This document shows, one piece after another, positions 32,527 to 41,905 of a stretch of 64,000 bases of DNA. Source of the stretch: Palsa-295 sp963781105 (GTDB lineage Bacteria > Acidobacteriota > Terriglobia > Acidiferrales > UBA7541); NCBI GenBank assembly GCA_963781105.1, contig CAWAED010000013.1, positions 1 through 64,000 on the forward strand, read 5' to 3'. Numbering within the stretch: position 1 is the first letter of the stretch; each line of letters begins with the position of its first letter. A program made the position numbers and the translations under genes. The notes beneath the pieces are model-generated. The model made no database searches and was not told the origin of the DNA. It saw nothing but the letters and a program-made list of their open reading frames with translations.

Positions 32527-35500
32527 ATGGGCCCAAGAGAAACCACCGCACAAAATTCCGGACTGAACGCCGGACAGCGCGCGGCCGTCGAGCACGGTGA
32601 CGGTCCCCTGCTGGTTGTAGCGGGCGCCGGCACCGGCAAGACCCGCGTGATTATCGAGCGCATTCGCAACCTGCTCGAAACGAATCCCGAACTCAACGGC
32701 GAAAACATCCTGGGGCTTACGTTCACCGACAAAGCCGCAGGCCAGATGAAATATCGCGTGGTGAAAGCAATCGGCGAACGAGCCGAAGGCGTCTGGCTGA
32801 GCACTTTCCATTCATTTTGCATCGAGCAGATTCTGCGTTCGGTGAATCCCGAAATTCAGCCGCTGGATGATATTGACCACAAGATCCTGCTGCGCCGCCA
32901 CATCGGCGAACTCGACCTGAAACATTTCCGGCGCCTGCAGGATCCCGGCGAATTCATCAGCGACTTCGTGAAGTTTTTTTCGCGCTGCCAGGACGAACTG
33001 GTGACGCCGGACGATTACCAGCGCTACGTGGAAGCGCTGCGACGAAAACACGACGCCCAGAAAAAATCGCTGGAAGCCGATGCATTGCAAATCGCCGAGG
33101 ACGAAGTCGCACGGCAGGAAGAACTCGCGCGCGTCTATCGAGTGAGCGAGCGGCTGCTGCGCGAACGCAACCTGCTGACCTTTGGCGCGCAATTGATGCA
33201 CACGGTGCAGCTGTTGCGCGATGACGAAGTCCTGCGCCAGCGCATGCGCGAGCAATATCGCTACATTCTGGTGGACGAATTTCAGGATACGAATATCGCG
33301 CAACTGGAGCTGCTGTGGCTGCTGGCCGGCGAGCGGCGCAATATCGTCGCCGTGGGTGACGACGATCAGGCGATCTACCGCTTTCGCGGCGCGTCGTTCG
33401 GCAGCTTCACGATTTTCCTGAAGCGCTTTTGCGGCGTCAGCGATGCAAAGCTGGGCCCAGCAGCAAAGAAATTCCTCGTCTCGCTTTCGCAGAATTACCG
33501 CTCGACGCAACGGATTCTGCGCGTGGCCGGCGAAGTGATTTCGCACAACGAAAAATCCCCGCTGCTGCCGCCGAAAGAATTAACCACCGACAATCGCGAA
33601 GGCGAAAAAATTCGCGTCGCGGAATTTGGCATGCCGGAAGAAGAAGCTCACTGGATAACGTCCGAGATCGAACGCCTGCGCGACGCCGGAGCGCGCTGGC
33701 GCGATTTCGCGGTGCTCTACCGCAAACACACGCATCGCGAAAAGCTCGTGGACGCGTTGCGCCGGCGCGAAATTCCTTTCGTGATCCGCAAGCTTTCGAT
33801 TTTGGAAAGCACGCTGGTGCGCGATCTTTTCGCGTGGCTGCATCTGATCGTCGCGCCTGCGGACAACATCGCATGCGCGCGCGTGCTCGCCGCGCCGTAT
33901 TGGGGCCTCGAACCGCGCGACCTGGTCCGCCTCGCGGAGCGCGCCGATAAGAATCACCGGCGTCCCCTGAGCGACGAACTCGAGACTGCGCAGAACGAAG
34001 CGCCATTCAACCGCCACGGTGTAAAACTCAACGAGCTAGTCGCGCTGCTGGCGCGCTTGCGGCAAAGCGCGCGACGAAGCTCTGCGACGGAACTCGTGGA
34101 CGAATTGATCGCCGGTCTGGGCGTCATGCCGTTGCCTTCCGAACAAGATCGCTACTACCTCGACCGCTTCGTCAGTTTCGTGAAGGAGTGGGAGCGCAAG
34201 AGCGAGAAAAAACAGCTCCGCGATTTCATCGAATATCTCGCCTATTTCCACGAAGCGGGCGGCGACATCTGCCTGGAAGAAGAAATTACCGATGACGCCG
34301 TGCAATTGATGACGGTGCACGCGGCGAAGGGCCTGGAATTCGCGCATGTTTTTATTCTGCGGCTTTCGCGCAATGACTTCCCTTCCGGCGTCCGCAAAGC
34401 GGTCTTTGAATTTCCGCCGGAAATGATGAAGGAAGAAAAACCTGAAGGCGATTTTCAGATTCAGGAAGAGCGGCGGCTGTTTTATGTGGCGCTCACGCGC
34501 GCGCGCCAGCAACTGACGCTTTCGACGCTCGTCAACAAACGCAAGAAGCCATCGCCATTTCTCGAAAACTTCCTGGCGAACCCAAAGATCAATAAATTCG
34601 ATACGAAGCAGCTTGAGCCCAAGGTGCAGGTTCCCGCTTTGGTCGAGATTACGGGGCCGGAACCCGACTCCGTGGAACCCACGCAATTATTTCCTCCGGG
34701 CAGCGAGCCGACGCGCGCTTATTCGCGCGTTGCGCTGTGGGCCAAGGCGTTTCACCCGCCGCGGCCCGAGCCGCTGCAGCTCAGCGCTTCCGCGATTGAC
34801 GCCTACGATCGCTGCCCGATGCGTTACATGTTTCAGTACGTGTGGAGCGTACGCGGCGGCCCGCACGCGATGGCCACGTTCGGCAACGTGATGCACACGA
34901 CGATCAAGGAATTCGTCGGCGAAGTGAGCAAGCGCAGGAAAATTTCGTTCGGCGAGGTTGCAGGGATCTATGACCGCGAGTGGTCCGCAGCCGGATACAT
35001 TGACGATTACCACGAAGAGGAATACCGCAAGGCCGGCCGTGAGCAGCTCGAAGCGTTCCATCAGACGTACGCGGCCGCGCCCGCCGATGTGCTGTACCAG
35101 GAAAAAACTTTCGAGTTGCCGCTGGAGCATGACGTAATCGTCACCGGGCGCATGGACCAGGTGAATCGCATTGCCGGCGACAAAGTCGAGATCATTGACT
35201 ACAAGACCGGAAAGCCCAAGGACGAAAAGGCCGCCGCGAAAGATTTGCAGCTGGGCGTCTATGCGCTGGCGGCACGCGAAGTGCTGGATCTCGATCCGGT
35301 GCGGCTGGTGTTTTACAACTTGATGACCAACGAGGCGGTCGCCTCCACGCGCGATGCCAAGGCGCTGAAAGAAACCAAAGATAAAATCGCGGAAGTGGCG
35401 GACCAGATTCGCGCGCGCGAATTTTCCGCGAAGCCAGGATATGGCTGCGGCTTCTGCGATTACAAGCCGCTCTGCCCCGCGCACGAGCAATTAATTTCGA

Positions 35501-35553
35501 TCAAGCCGCGTCGAGGCATGGGCACACAGGATTCGCAGGAAGAAGCAGAGTAG
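32527..35553 (+). CDS. UvrD-type helicase fused to a C-terminal PD-(D/E)XK Fe-S nuclease
   Basis: This is a superfamily 1A DNA helicase joined to a RecB-like nuclease, 1008 residues. Walker A GAGTGKT is at residues 33-39, then the Walker B-type VDEFQDTN, GDDDQAIYRFRGA, SLSQNYRS, the HAAKGLEF motif and VALTRARQQL. From ~residue 755 the nuclease domain follows: YDRCPMRY supplies one Cys, the active site reads GRMDQVNR...VEIIDYKTGKP, and CGFCDYKPLC supplies three more Cys for a 4Fe-4S cluster as in AddB/AdnB/Cas4. It could resect broken DNA ends. No partner helicase gene is adjacent. A candidate SOS operator precedes it. Confidence 0.92.
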   Translation: MGPRETTAQNSGLNAGQRAAVEHGDGPLLVVAGAGTGKTRVIIERIRNLLETNPELNGENILGLTFTDKAAGQMKYRVVKAIGERAEGVWLSTFHSFCIEQILRSVNPEIQPLDDIDHKILLRRHIGELDLKHFRRLQDPGEFISDFVKFFSRCQDELVTPDDYQRYVEALRRKHDAQKKSLEADALQIAEDEVARQEELARVYRVSERLLRERNLLTFGAQLMHTVQLLRDDEVLRQRMREQYRYILVDEFQDTNIAQLELLWLLAGERRNIVAVGDDDQAIYRFRGASFGSFTIFLKRFCGVSDAKLGPAAKKFLVSLSQNYRSTQRILRVAGEVISHNEKSPLLPPKELTTDNREGEKIRVAEFGMPEEEAHWITSEIERLRDAGARWRDFAVLYRKHTHREKLVDALRRREIPFVIRKLSILESTLVRDLFAWLHLIVAPADNIACARVLAAPYWGLEPRDLVRLAERADKNHRRPLSDELETAQNEAPFNRHGVKLNELVALLARLRQSARRSSATELVDELIAGLGVMPLPSEQDRYYLDRFVSFVKEWERKSEKKQLRDFIEYLAYFHEAGGDICLEEEITDDAVQLMTVHAAKGLEFAHVFILRLSRNDFPSGVRKAVFEFPPEMMKEEKPEGDFQIQEERRLFYVALTRARQQLTLSTLVNKRKKPSPFLENFLANPKINKFDTKQLEPKVQVPALVEITGPEPDSVEPTQLFPPGSEPTRAYSRVALWAKAFHPPRPEPLQLSASAIDAYDRCPMRYMFQYVWSVRGGPHAMATFGNVMHTTIKEFVGEVSKRRKISFGEVAGIYDREWSAAGYIDDYHEEEYRKAGREQLEAFHQTYAAAPADVLYQEKTFELPLEHDVIVTGRMDQVNRIAGDKVEIIDYKTGKPKDEKAAAKDLQLGVYALAAREVLDLDPVRLVFYNLMTNEAVASTRDAKALKETKDKIAEVADQIRAREFSAKPGYGCGFCDYKPLCPAHEQLISIKPRRGMGTQDSQEEAE

Positions 35554-35858
35554 CGGCACGGAGCTGTTAATACTTCAGTAGAGGCAGGCGCTAACAAGAA
35601 AAGGGGCGACCAGTAAACTGGACGCCCCTTTTTTATTTCCGTAACGGGCTTCGCTGTGAAACGAAACCCGGGATCGTTCCGCGCAGAACTACTTTGGAAC
35701 ATTCTCCCCGCGATTCAGCTGCGCTGAAAATTCAAAGCGCGCTCGAATCGCTTCGTCAATCTATAAAGGCGCGAGCGAGCGAAGTCAAGAAGAAAAACTT
35801 TTTGGTGCGAGCGTTTTGGAAAAGATTTTGCGTCGCGCGTCACGTGCGCCGCGAAAAT
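35554..35858. other. intergenic region after the helicase gene
   Basis: This 305-bp stretch between convergent genes holds one strong terminator (35603-35634) near its left end. The remainder shows no protein-like frame, no tRNA and no obvious repeat. Confidence 0.6.
35603..35634 (+). terminator. intrinsic terminator of the helicase gene
   Basis: The stem GGGGCG-A-CCAG / CTGG-A-CGCCCC with loop TAAA is followed by six T. It lies 50 bp after the helicase stop codon. A run of A with one G on the left side means it may also stop the converging VWFA transcript. Confidence 0.9.
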
Positions 35859-37010
35859 TTAGTGCAAGCCGCTCTGGTAATAGCCTTGCCGCGCGGTCAC
35901 GTCGAGATCCGGACGCCGCACGCGTACTTCGATGGTGTGATAATCCTTGCCGCGATCGGTGTCCTGGGGCTGGAACGTGAGCGTGTACTGATTGCGCGCT
36001 TGTTCGGTGACGGAAGAGTACAGCCCTTCGAGGCCGCGATCTTTGCTGGCGTAAAAGGTATCGCCGCCGGTGGCCGTGGCATATCGTTCCAGGCGCGTAC
36101 TTTCTTTCTGCAGCAGCGCGTGGCCGACCGAAATCGAATACACCGAGATGTCGTACTTCAGCAGAAGCTGCATGGTCTGGTCCAGGCTGTGCTCGTTGTC
36201 GTGAGAATTATTTCCATCAGAAATCAGGAAGATGATTTTGCGGCGATCCCGGCCGCGTCCTCTCAGCATCTCTCCCGCGGAGTACACGGCATCATCCAGA
36301 TCGGTTGTTTCCTTTTCTTGCTGCACCCCGCCGGTGATAGGCGCGCCGGTTTCCAGCGACCGTCCGTTGGCCGTGGCTCCGGAAGTCAACGGACCGCCGA
36401 GCGGAGAGCCGGGATAGCGGTACGCGAGTTCCATGCGCTTCAATTTGGTATAGAGCTGATCGTTGTTGAACGAAAAATCCGCGACGGTGTTCGGAAACTG
36501 ATCGTAGGTCACCAGCGCCACTTCGTCGTTCGGTCCAAATCCACTGGAAATCGCGGTGAGGCTTTTTTGCACTTGCTCGGCGGACTTGATGGAGAGGTGA
36601 TTGTCTATCAGCACCACGGCCGAAAGCGGAAACGGATCGGAAGTGAAGTAAACAACCTGCTGTTCCACGTTGTCACAAAACACGCGAAACTCATTCTGTT
36701 GCAAGTCGCCGATCAATGCGCCGTCGCGATTTTTGACGGTGACGGGAACAATCACCAACGATGTCCGGCTGACAATCCTGGAGCGTGTATTCTGCCCCTG
36801 CGACTGCCCCGTTTGCGGCTGTGGCGTTTGCGTGGCCGGAACTTGCGATTTCGGCGCCGGCGTGCCCGGTTGCGCCGGCGGCGGCAGTTGCCCCGGCTGT
36901 ACAGGAGGCTTATTTTGTTGCTGCGGGCTCGGAGCGGCTGGCAGCTGAGCCCACGCGGGATTGCTGGCAAAAAGTAATACAATACTCAGCGTCAGGATGG
37001 ATCGCGTCAT
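35859..37010 (-). CDS. VWFA-related acidobacterial secreted protein 1
   Basis: This is a secreted protein with a von Willebrand A-like domain of the VWFA-related acidobacterial family. From the ATG at 37010 it has a signal peptide (RSILTLSIVLLFASNPAWAQ), a Pro/Gln-rich linker (~residues 22-75), then the domain: VIVPVTVKNRDGALIGDLQQNEFRVF, LSAVVLIDNHLSIKSAEQ (MIDAS-like region, changed from DxSxS to DNHLS), KIIFLISDGNNSHD, and the YTLTFQPQD...YYQSG end. The longer open frame upstream crosses the divergent partner's promoter and is not protein-like. It is divergent to VWFA protein 2. Confidence 0.85.
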   Translation of the reverse strand: MTRSILTLSIVLLFASNPAWAQLPAAPSPQQQNKPPVQPGQLPPPAQPGTPAPKSQVPATQTPQPQTGQSQGQNTRSRIVSRTSLVIVPVTVKNRDGALIGDLQQNEFRVFCDNVEQQVVYFTSDPFPLSAVVLIDNHLSIKSAEQVQKSLTAISSGFGPNDEVALVTYDQFPNTVADFSFNNDQLYTKLKRMELAYRYPGSPLGGPLTSGATANGRSLETGAPITGGVQQEKETTDLDDAVYSAGEMLRGRGRDRRKIIFLISDGNNSHDNEHSLDQTMQLLLKYDISVYSISVGHALLQKESTRLERYATATGGDTFYASKDRGLEGLYSSVTEQARNQYTLTFQPQDTDRGKDYHTIEVRVRRPDLDVTARQGYYQSGLH

Positions 37011-37147
37011 CGAGATTTCTCGCTTCGTGCCCAACGGCACGGTTGCGTTTTTGCGCTCGTACTGCGAACCTAGCCGCCGTTGCCGAACATCCGCTAGCGC
37101 GGCCGATGCATCGTACCAAACGCGTTCGACCTCAGGGAGATTATACA

Positions 37148-38233
37148 ATGCGGCTGACCAGCCTCGCGGCAGGCATTTTTGCGGTGGCGATAATGGGATA
37201 TGTAGGCGTGGCCACGGTAGGGCCCGCGAAGGGAGCGGGACCGCAGAATTCCCAGTCGGCCCACATGCTTGTATCCCCATCGCCCTCCACGCAGCCGACC
37301 AACGAATCTTCTGAGCCGATCCTGCAGTCGCAGTCGAACCAGCAGGGCCGGCAAGGCCAGCAGCCACTGCAAGTGCAGACGACGATCGTCAATGTCTTCG
37401 CCACCGCCCGCGATAAACGCCACGCCATCGTCACCGATCTGACCAAGGATGATTTCAAAGTTCTCGAAGACGGGGTCGAGCAGAAAGTCGCGTTCTTTTC
37501 CAAGGAAGTGGACATGCCGATCACGCTGGGGCTGCTGATTGATACCAGCGCCAGCATGGATCGCATGATTGATGCCGAACAAGATGCCGCGTCGCGATTT
37601 TTGCGTGAGGTAATGCGCCCGAAGGACGAAGCCATGGTCATCACGTTTGATTTCGACGTGGACCTGTTGGCAGATTTCACGCAGGACACTTCCGTGCTCG
37701 CCAGCGCCATTCGCCGCGCGCGCGTCAATTCCGTCGGCGGCGGCGGCGTGGTCACGCCCGGCACAATTCCGCAAGGCCAGAGCGGCGGCACCAATCTGTA
37801 CGACGCCATCTATCTGGCGTGCCACGATGAACTGGCAAACGAAGCTGGGCGCAAGGGCGTGATTATCCTGACGGACGCTGAAGATACCGGCAGCAAGTTG
37901 AGAATGCAGGATGCCATTGAAGCAGCGCAGCGCGCCGATGCCGTAATCCACGTGTTGCTGATTTCAGACCGCATGGCCACGTTCGGCACGGGTCCGGGCG
38001 TCGCGCGCAAGATGGCGGAAGATACCGGCGGCCGCGTGATTGACGTCCACAACGAAAAGTCCCTTGAAAAAGCGTTCGACGAGATTTCCGAGGAACTGCG
38101 CTCGCAATACGTACTGGGCTACTATCCAACCAACCTCAAGCGCGACGGAACCTTCCGCAAGATCCAAGTGCAGGTAACGCGCCCCGACGTGAAGTTGCTA
38201 GCGCGACGCGGCTACTACGCGCCATACAGATAG
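37148..38233 (+). CDS. VWFA-related acidobacterial secreted protein 2
   Basis: This is the second family member, with 361 residues from the ATG at 37148 (GGGAG 8 bases upstream). The N-terminus is a signal-like segment (RLTSLAAGIFAVAIMGYVG), then a Ser/Gln-rich linker. The VWFA domain holds a canonical MIDAS, LLIDTSASMDRM, with QSGGTNLYDAIYL and IILTDAEDTGS further on. The C-terminus SQYVLGYYPTNLKRDGTFRKIQVQVTRP...ARRGYY is typical for the family. Proposed roles in such proteins (adhesion, signalling) are unproven. Confidence 0.87.
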   Translation: MRLTSLAAGIFAVAIMGYVGVATVGPAKGAGPQNSQSAHMLVSPSPSTQPTNESSEPILQSQSNQQGRQGQQPLQVQTTIVNVFATARDKRHAIVTDLTKDDFKVLEDGVEQKVAFFSKEVDMPITLGLLIDTSASMDRMIDAEQDAASRFLREVMRPKDEAMVITFDFDVDLLADFTQDTSVLASAIRRARVNSVGGGGVVTPGTIPQGQSGGTNLYDAIYLACHDELANEAGRKGVIILTDAEDTGSKLRMQDAIEAAQRADAVIHVLLISDRMATFGTGPGVARKMAEDTGGRVIDVHNEKSLEKAFDEISEELRSQYVLGYYPTNLKRDGTFRKIQVQVTRPDVKLLARRGYYAPYR

Positions 38234-38333
38234 CGCCACGGTTTGCCGGGCGACGGAATTCTCCGCGCCCTCCGTCTTACTCTGTGCACTCTGTGTTAAA
38301 TCTTTTGACGTTTTGTTTACCGGCGAGAGTCGC

Positions 38334-39425
38334 TCACTTGCTAGGCGCGAGGGGCGATGAAGGCGAGGTGGCGTAATAACCTTTGCGCGTGCGGACGTTG
38401 AGGCCTTTGCGGTCGGTCTGCACTTCGATCTTGTGGTATTGCCCGGTAGACTGCACGTTCGCCGGCGAATACGCGATGAAGTACTGGCTGCGCAGCTCGG
38501 TTCCAATATCTACAAAGGACTGCGCGAGGTCGTCCACCTTGTAAGGATAAAAGACGCGCCCGCCGCTCTGGTCCGCGAATTCTTCCAGAACTTTGTCGCC
38601 GCCTTCAATGTGCATTTTATGGGGCGAATCGCCATCAATCGCGAGCCAATCGGTATTGGTGCTGACGCAATAGATGGCCGCCTCGGCGCGGATCGCTGCT
38701 TCTATGGATTCGCTCAACGCGTGATCGCTCAGGTTGTCGTCGCCGTCGCTGATCACCACCAGCACGCGCCGGACTTCAGGATTCGGCCCTTTCGGCAACG
38801 GCGGATTCGCGAGCTTTTCCGCAGCGAGGTAAATCGCGTCGTTGAGCGCGGTGCCGCCGCCCGCCCGCTGTTTGCGTATGGCATCCGTGAGCATCGCGAG
38901 GTCGCCTGTGTAGTCCTGAATGACTTCCGGCTCGTTGTCGAAAGTCATCAAGAACGCTGCGTCCTTGTTTCTGCGAATGACGTGCTGCAGAAAATCCATC
39001 GCCGCGTCTTTTTCAAATTCCAGCCGCGGTCGAATGCTATTGGAAGTATCCAGCAGGATTCCAATGCGCAAAGGCAAATCCGTATCGCGCCCAAAGTAGC
39101 GGATTTGCTGTGGAGCGCCATCTTCCAAAATCTTGAAATCGCTTTGGTCCAGGTCGGTAATGAAATTGCGATGGCGATCCATCACGGTGGCGACGAGATG
39201 GACGAGCCCCGTGGTGGAAACGATGGGAGGCGTCTTACTCTGTTGCGGCGACTGAGCCGCCTCGCCTGAGGCGTCGTTCTGGGCTGGCTCGCCGCCCGGC
39301 TGTGCCGGAGCGGCCGCCGGCGGAGCAGGCGGTGGATTCTGCTGACATTGCGCGCGGCCGCCGAAAACAACCAGCAGTGCAGCCAGCATAATGACGAAGC
39401 GCGACGCTTTCACGCCAACCATCAT
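38334..39425 (-). CDS. VWFA-related acidobacterial secreted protein 3
   Basis: This is the third family member, with a signal peptide (FVIMLAALLVVFGGRAQC, whose end might be a lipobox-like Cys) and a Pro/Ala/Gln-rich linker. The VWFA domain shows HLVATVMDRHRNFITDLDQSDFKI, MIDAS-like LLDTSNSIRPRL, GGTALNDAIYLAAEK and VLVVISDGDDNLSD, ending YFIAYSPANVQ...RKGYYATS. Its ATG overlaps the stop of the upstream pseudouridine synthase gene by 4 bases, so it is the last gene of the ileS-lspA-lgt-rluD operon. Confidence 0.87.
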   Translation of the reverse strand: MMVGVKASRFVIMLAALLVVFGGRAQCQQNPPPAPPAAAPAQPGGEPAQNDASGEAAQSPQQSKTPPIVSTTGLVHLVATVMDRHRNFITDLDQSDFKILEDGAPQQIRYFGRDTDLPLRIGILLDTSNSIRPRLEFEKDAAMDFLQHVIRRNKDAAFLMTFDNEPEVIQDYTGDLAMLTDAIRKQRAGGGTALNDAIYLAAEKLANPPLPKGPNPEVRRVLVVISDGDDNLSDHALSESIEAAIRAEAAIYCVSTNTDWLAIDGDSPHKMHIEGGDKVLEEFADQSGGRVFYPYKVDDLAQSFVDIGTELRSQYFIAYSPANVQSTGQYHKIEVQTDRKGLNVRTRKGYYATSPSSPLAPSK

Positions 39426-40489
39426 AGGTAATCCTTCAACGCAGCGTCAATTGAACTATCAAGCGCCGCTGCAGCCTCGCCAGCGGCCGATTTCGTTAAC
39501 GCGCCAAGCCCACGGATAGAAGTCACCAATTCTTCCGGCAATGGCGCGCGAAATCCCATTTGCTGGCCCGTGCGGGGGTGTGTAAATGCGATGCGGGCCG
39601 CGTGGAGAAAGTTGCGCCCCAGCGCCGGCAGCAGCTCGCGACCAATTCGCTCCTGATGCGGCGCGCCATAAAGCGTGTCACCCACTACCGGAAACCCCAG
39701 CGCGGAAAAATGCACGCGGATCTGGTGCGTGCGCCCGGTGTGCAAGTCTGCTTCGATGAACGAGAAGTTGCCGAGGCGCAAACGCAATCGCCAATCCGTG
39801 CGCGCTTCGCGCCCTTCGCTGCGGCGGCTGGTCATGCGTGAACGGCGCTTCAGGTCCCGCGCAACCGGCAGTTCGATCGTCCCCTTAGTTCCCTTGACCA
39901 TGCCGTGCAGTAGCGCGACGTATGTTTTTTGCACGCGTCGCTCGCGAAATTCCTCGATCAATTTCAAATGCGCGGCGTCGTTGCGCGCGATCACAATCGC
40001 GCCGGAAGTTCCTTTGTCGAGGCGATGCACGATTCCCGGACGCAAAGGGCCACCGACTGTCGAAAGCCCCTTTGCGCCAAAATGATACAAAAGCGCGGCG
40101 ACCAGCGTGCCGGTGTCCGCTCCCGCGCCGGGATGAACAATGATTCCCGCGGGCTTATTCACCACGGCGATATCCGCGTCTTCGTAAAGCAGCGTCAGCG
40201 GAATATTTTCGGGTTCGACTCCGGGCAGCGGCGGCGCGGGAATCTCCACCGTGATTTGCTCGCCGGATTCCACGTGATGTGAAGGCTTTTTCGCAATGCC
40301 GCTTACCAGCACGCGCCCTTCGTCGATGAGGGTCTGCACGTGGGTGCGGCTCATGTCCGGGAACTGCGCCGCGAGAAAGCGATCCAGGCGCTGGCCGGCC
40401 TGTTCTTCAGCGACCATGAATTCGCTGCGGCTGGCTGCGCTGTCGTCGTTCAGATCGAAATTGTCGTCGGTATCTGAGTAATCGTGCAT
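39422..40489 (-). CDS. RluD-family 23S rRNA pseudouridine synthase
   Basis: This enzyme isomerises uridines in 23S rRNA. An N-terminal S4 domain (AGQRLDRFLAAQFPDMSRTHVQTLIDEGRVLVSG) is followed by the catalytic domain with HRLDKGTSGAIVIAR, Asp158 being the nucleophile. Further blocks are RTHQIRVHFSALGFPVVGDTLYG. An acidic stretch (residues 1-20) precedes the S4 domain, possibly with the true start at the Met at residue 25. The C-terminal ~50 residues are unusual for RluD but not odd. It lies 79 bp after lgt in the same direction. Confidence 0.93.
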   Translation of the reverse strand: MHDYSDTDDNFDLNDDSAASRSEFMVAEEQAGQRLDRFLAAQFPDMSRTHVQTLIDEGRVLVSGIAKKPSHHVESGEQITVEIPAPPLPGVEPENIPLTLLYEDADIAVVNKPAGIIVHPGAGADTGTLVAALLYHFGAKGLSTVGGPLRPGIVHRLDKGTSGAIVIARNDAAHLKLIEEFRERRVQKTYVALLHGMVKGTKGTIELPVARDLKRRSRMTSRRSEGREARTDWRLRLRLGNFSFIEADLHTGRTHQIRVHFSALGFPVVGDTLYGAPHQERIGRELLPALGRNFLHAARIAFTHPRTGQQMGFRAPLPEELVTSIRGLGALTKSAAGEAAAALDSSIDAALKDYL

Positions 40490-40525
40490 GAAGGAATGAC
40501 GGATTCGGCCGTACTGCCAAGACGC

Positions 40526-40546
40526 GGGCGCGGCATGCCGTGCCCC
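40526..40546. repeat. near-palindromic dispersed repeat
   Basis: The segment centred on CGGCATGCCG, flanked by GGGCG and TGCCCC, is nearly self-complementary over 21 bases. Its right half recurs at 32405-32418. It lies between rluD and lgt. Confidence 0.5.
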
Positions 40547-40568
40547 TACCGCGTATCGGAAATCCAGG

Positions 40569-41393
40569 CTAATCCCCAGTTGCGACGCTTGAGACCGCTG
40601 GCGGCGTTATCGGCGCTTTCCCTTGCAGCCCGCGCCACCACAAAAACGCGCCAGTAATGATCAGCCCCACGCTCACCAGTTGCATCAGCGAAACACTATC
40701 GTGAAACATCATCGAGCGCCCCGGATCGCCGCGGAAGAATTCGATAATCCCGCGCTCTGTGCCGTACAGCATCAAATATCCGCCAAAAATCTGTCCCACA
40801 AAACGCTGCCGCTTTCCCAGCCACATCAAAAATAGAAAATTCAAAAATTCCAACGACGCCTCATACAACTGCGTGGGATGCAGATGAACCCCCAAGGGCG
40901 TTCCAGCGAGCTCCGAAGCAGTCGGATTCGTGAACGTGACGCCCCAAGGCACCGTAGTCGGTTTGCCGTAGCAGCATCCTGCGAAAAAACATCCCATCCG
41001 TCCGATGGCGTGGCCGATGGGCAATGCCGCCGCGCAAGTATCGAGAGTCGGCAAAAGCGGCATTTTCTGGAAATGGGTATAGAGCAAAATCGTCAGCACG
41101 CCGCCAACGACGCCGCCATAAAACGTCCCGCCCGATTGAAAGGTCGCGATGCTGAAGATCTCGCGCGGGTTCGCCATGTAGTAATCCCACGCGCTGAAAA
41201 CCAGCCAGATTTTGGCGACGATCAGCGCCACCAGCACAAAATAAATCCCCATGTTCCAAAGCTTGTCCGGATCTACCCCGGCACGCGGCGCCTGCCGCCG
41301 CCCATACCACAAACTTAAAAGCACGCCGGACGCGACGAGCACGCCATACGTATAAATCGGAATTCCGCCGAATTTGAAAAGTATGGGATGCAC
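40569..41393 (-). CDS. lgt: prolipoprotein diacylglyceryl transferase
   Basis: Lgt attaches diacylglycerol to the lipobox Cys of prolipoproteins. It is a multi-pass membrane protein of 274 residues with the signature region HAIGRMGCFFAGCCYGKPT in place of the usual GRxGNFxN, a known variant outside Proteobacteria. The N-terminus MHPILFKFGGIPIYTYGVLV and the later HPTQLYEA motif with YGTERGIIEFFRGD confirm the family. It begins 2 bp after lspA, which carries out the next step of lipoprotein maturation. Confidence 0.95.
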   Translation of the reverse strand: MHPILFKFGGIPIYTYGVLVASGVLLSLWYGRRQAPRAGVDPDKLWNMGIYFVLVALIVAKIWLVFSAWDYYMANPREIFSIATFQSGGTFYGGVVGGVLTILLYTHFQKMPLLPTLDTCAAALPIGHAIGRMGCFFAGCCYGKPTTVPWGVTFTNPTASELAGTPLGVHLHPTQLYEASLEFLNFLFLMWLGKRQRFVGQIFGGYLMLYGTERGIIEFFRGDPGRSMMFHDSVSLMQLVSVGLIITGAFLWWRGLQGKAPITPPAVSSVATGD

Positions 41394-41395
41394 AG

Positions 41396-41905
41396 TTAAG
41401 CGCGCTCCTGACTAGGATGCCGCGCGTCACGAAAGAGTTCCAGCACCACCAGCGCCGCGCCGATCACGATGGCGGAGTCCGCGACGTTGAACGTGTACCA
41501 GTGATGCGCGCCGATGTGGAAATCAATGAAGTCCGTCACACTGTGATGCAAAAACCGGTCGAGCACGTTCCCCACCGCGCCGCCCAGAATCAACGCGATG
41601 CCGCATTCTCCTGCGCGCCCCCCGGCGCGGCCCGTGGCCAACAACCAGACCAGCATCCCGATCACGGCCACGGAAAAAACAATCAAGAGCGGCCCTCTCC
41701 ACGGATTTCCGGAATCGGCGAACAACCCAAAAGCCACGCCCGGATTTGTGGTGTGCACCAGATTCAGCAGTCCCGGCACCAGCACGCGCAACGAACCTGG
41801 CTCCGTATATTTTTCAACTGCGTGCTTGCTCAGTTGGTCCGCCGCTAGCGCGCCCAGCGATAGCAAACTCAGCGCGATCACGTTCGGACGCGATGCATCA
41901 CTCAT
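41396..41905 (-). CDS. lspA: lipoprotein signal peptidase II
   Basis: LspA is the aspartic membrane peptidase that removes lipoprotein signal peptides. The two catalytic Asp blocks are seen as GGAVGNVLDRFLHHSVTDFIDFH, and the NLVHTTNPGVAFGLF block precedes them. Four membrane helices fit the family and 169 residues is normal. The start codon overlaps the ileS stop (TGATG). Together with lgt it makes a lipoprotein-processing pair inside this operon. Confidence 0.95.
   Translation of the reverse strand: MSDASRPNVIALSLLSLGALAADQLSKHAVEKYTEPGSLRVLVPGLLNLVHTTNPGVAFGLFADSGNPWRGPLLIVFSVAVIGMLVWLLATGRAGGRAGECGIALILGGAVGNVLDRFLHHSVTDFIDFHIGAHHWYTFNVADSAIVIGAALVVLELFRDARHPSQERA

Noticed and set aside
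35694..36977. Plus-strand frame of 427 codons
   Set aside because: It is antisense to VWFA protein 1, whose signal peptide and domain are clear.
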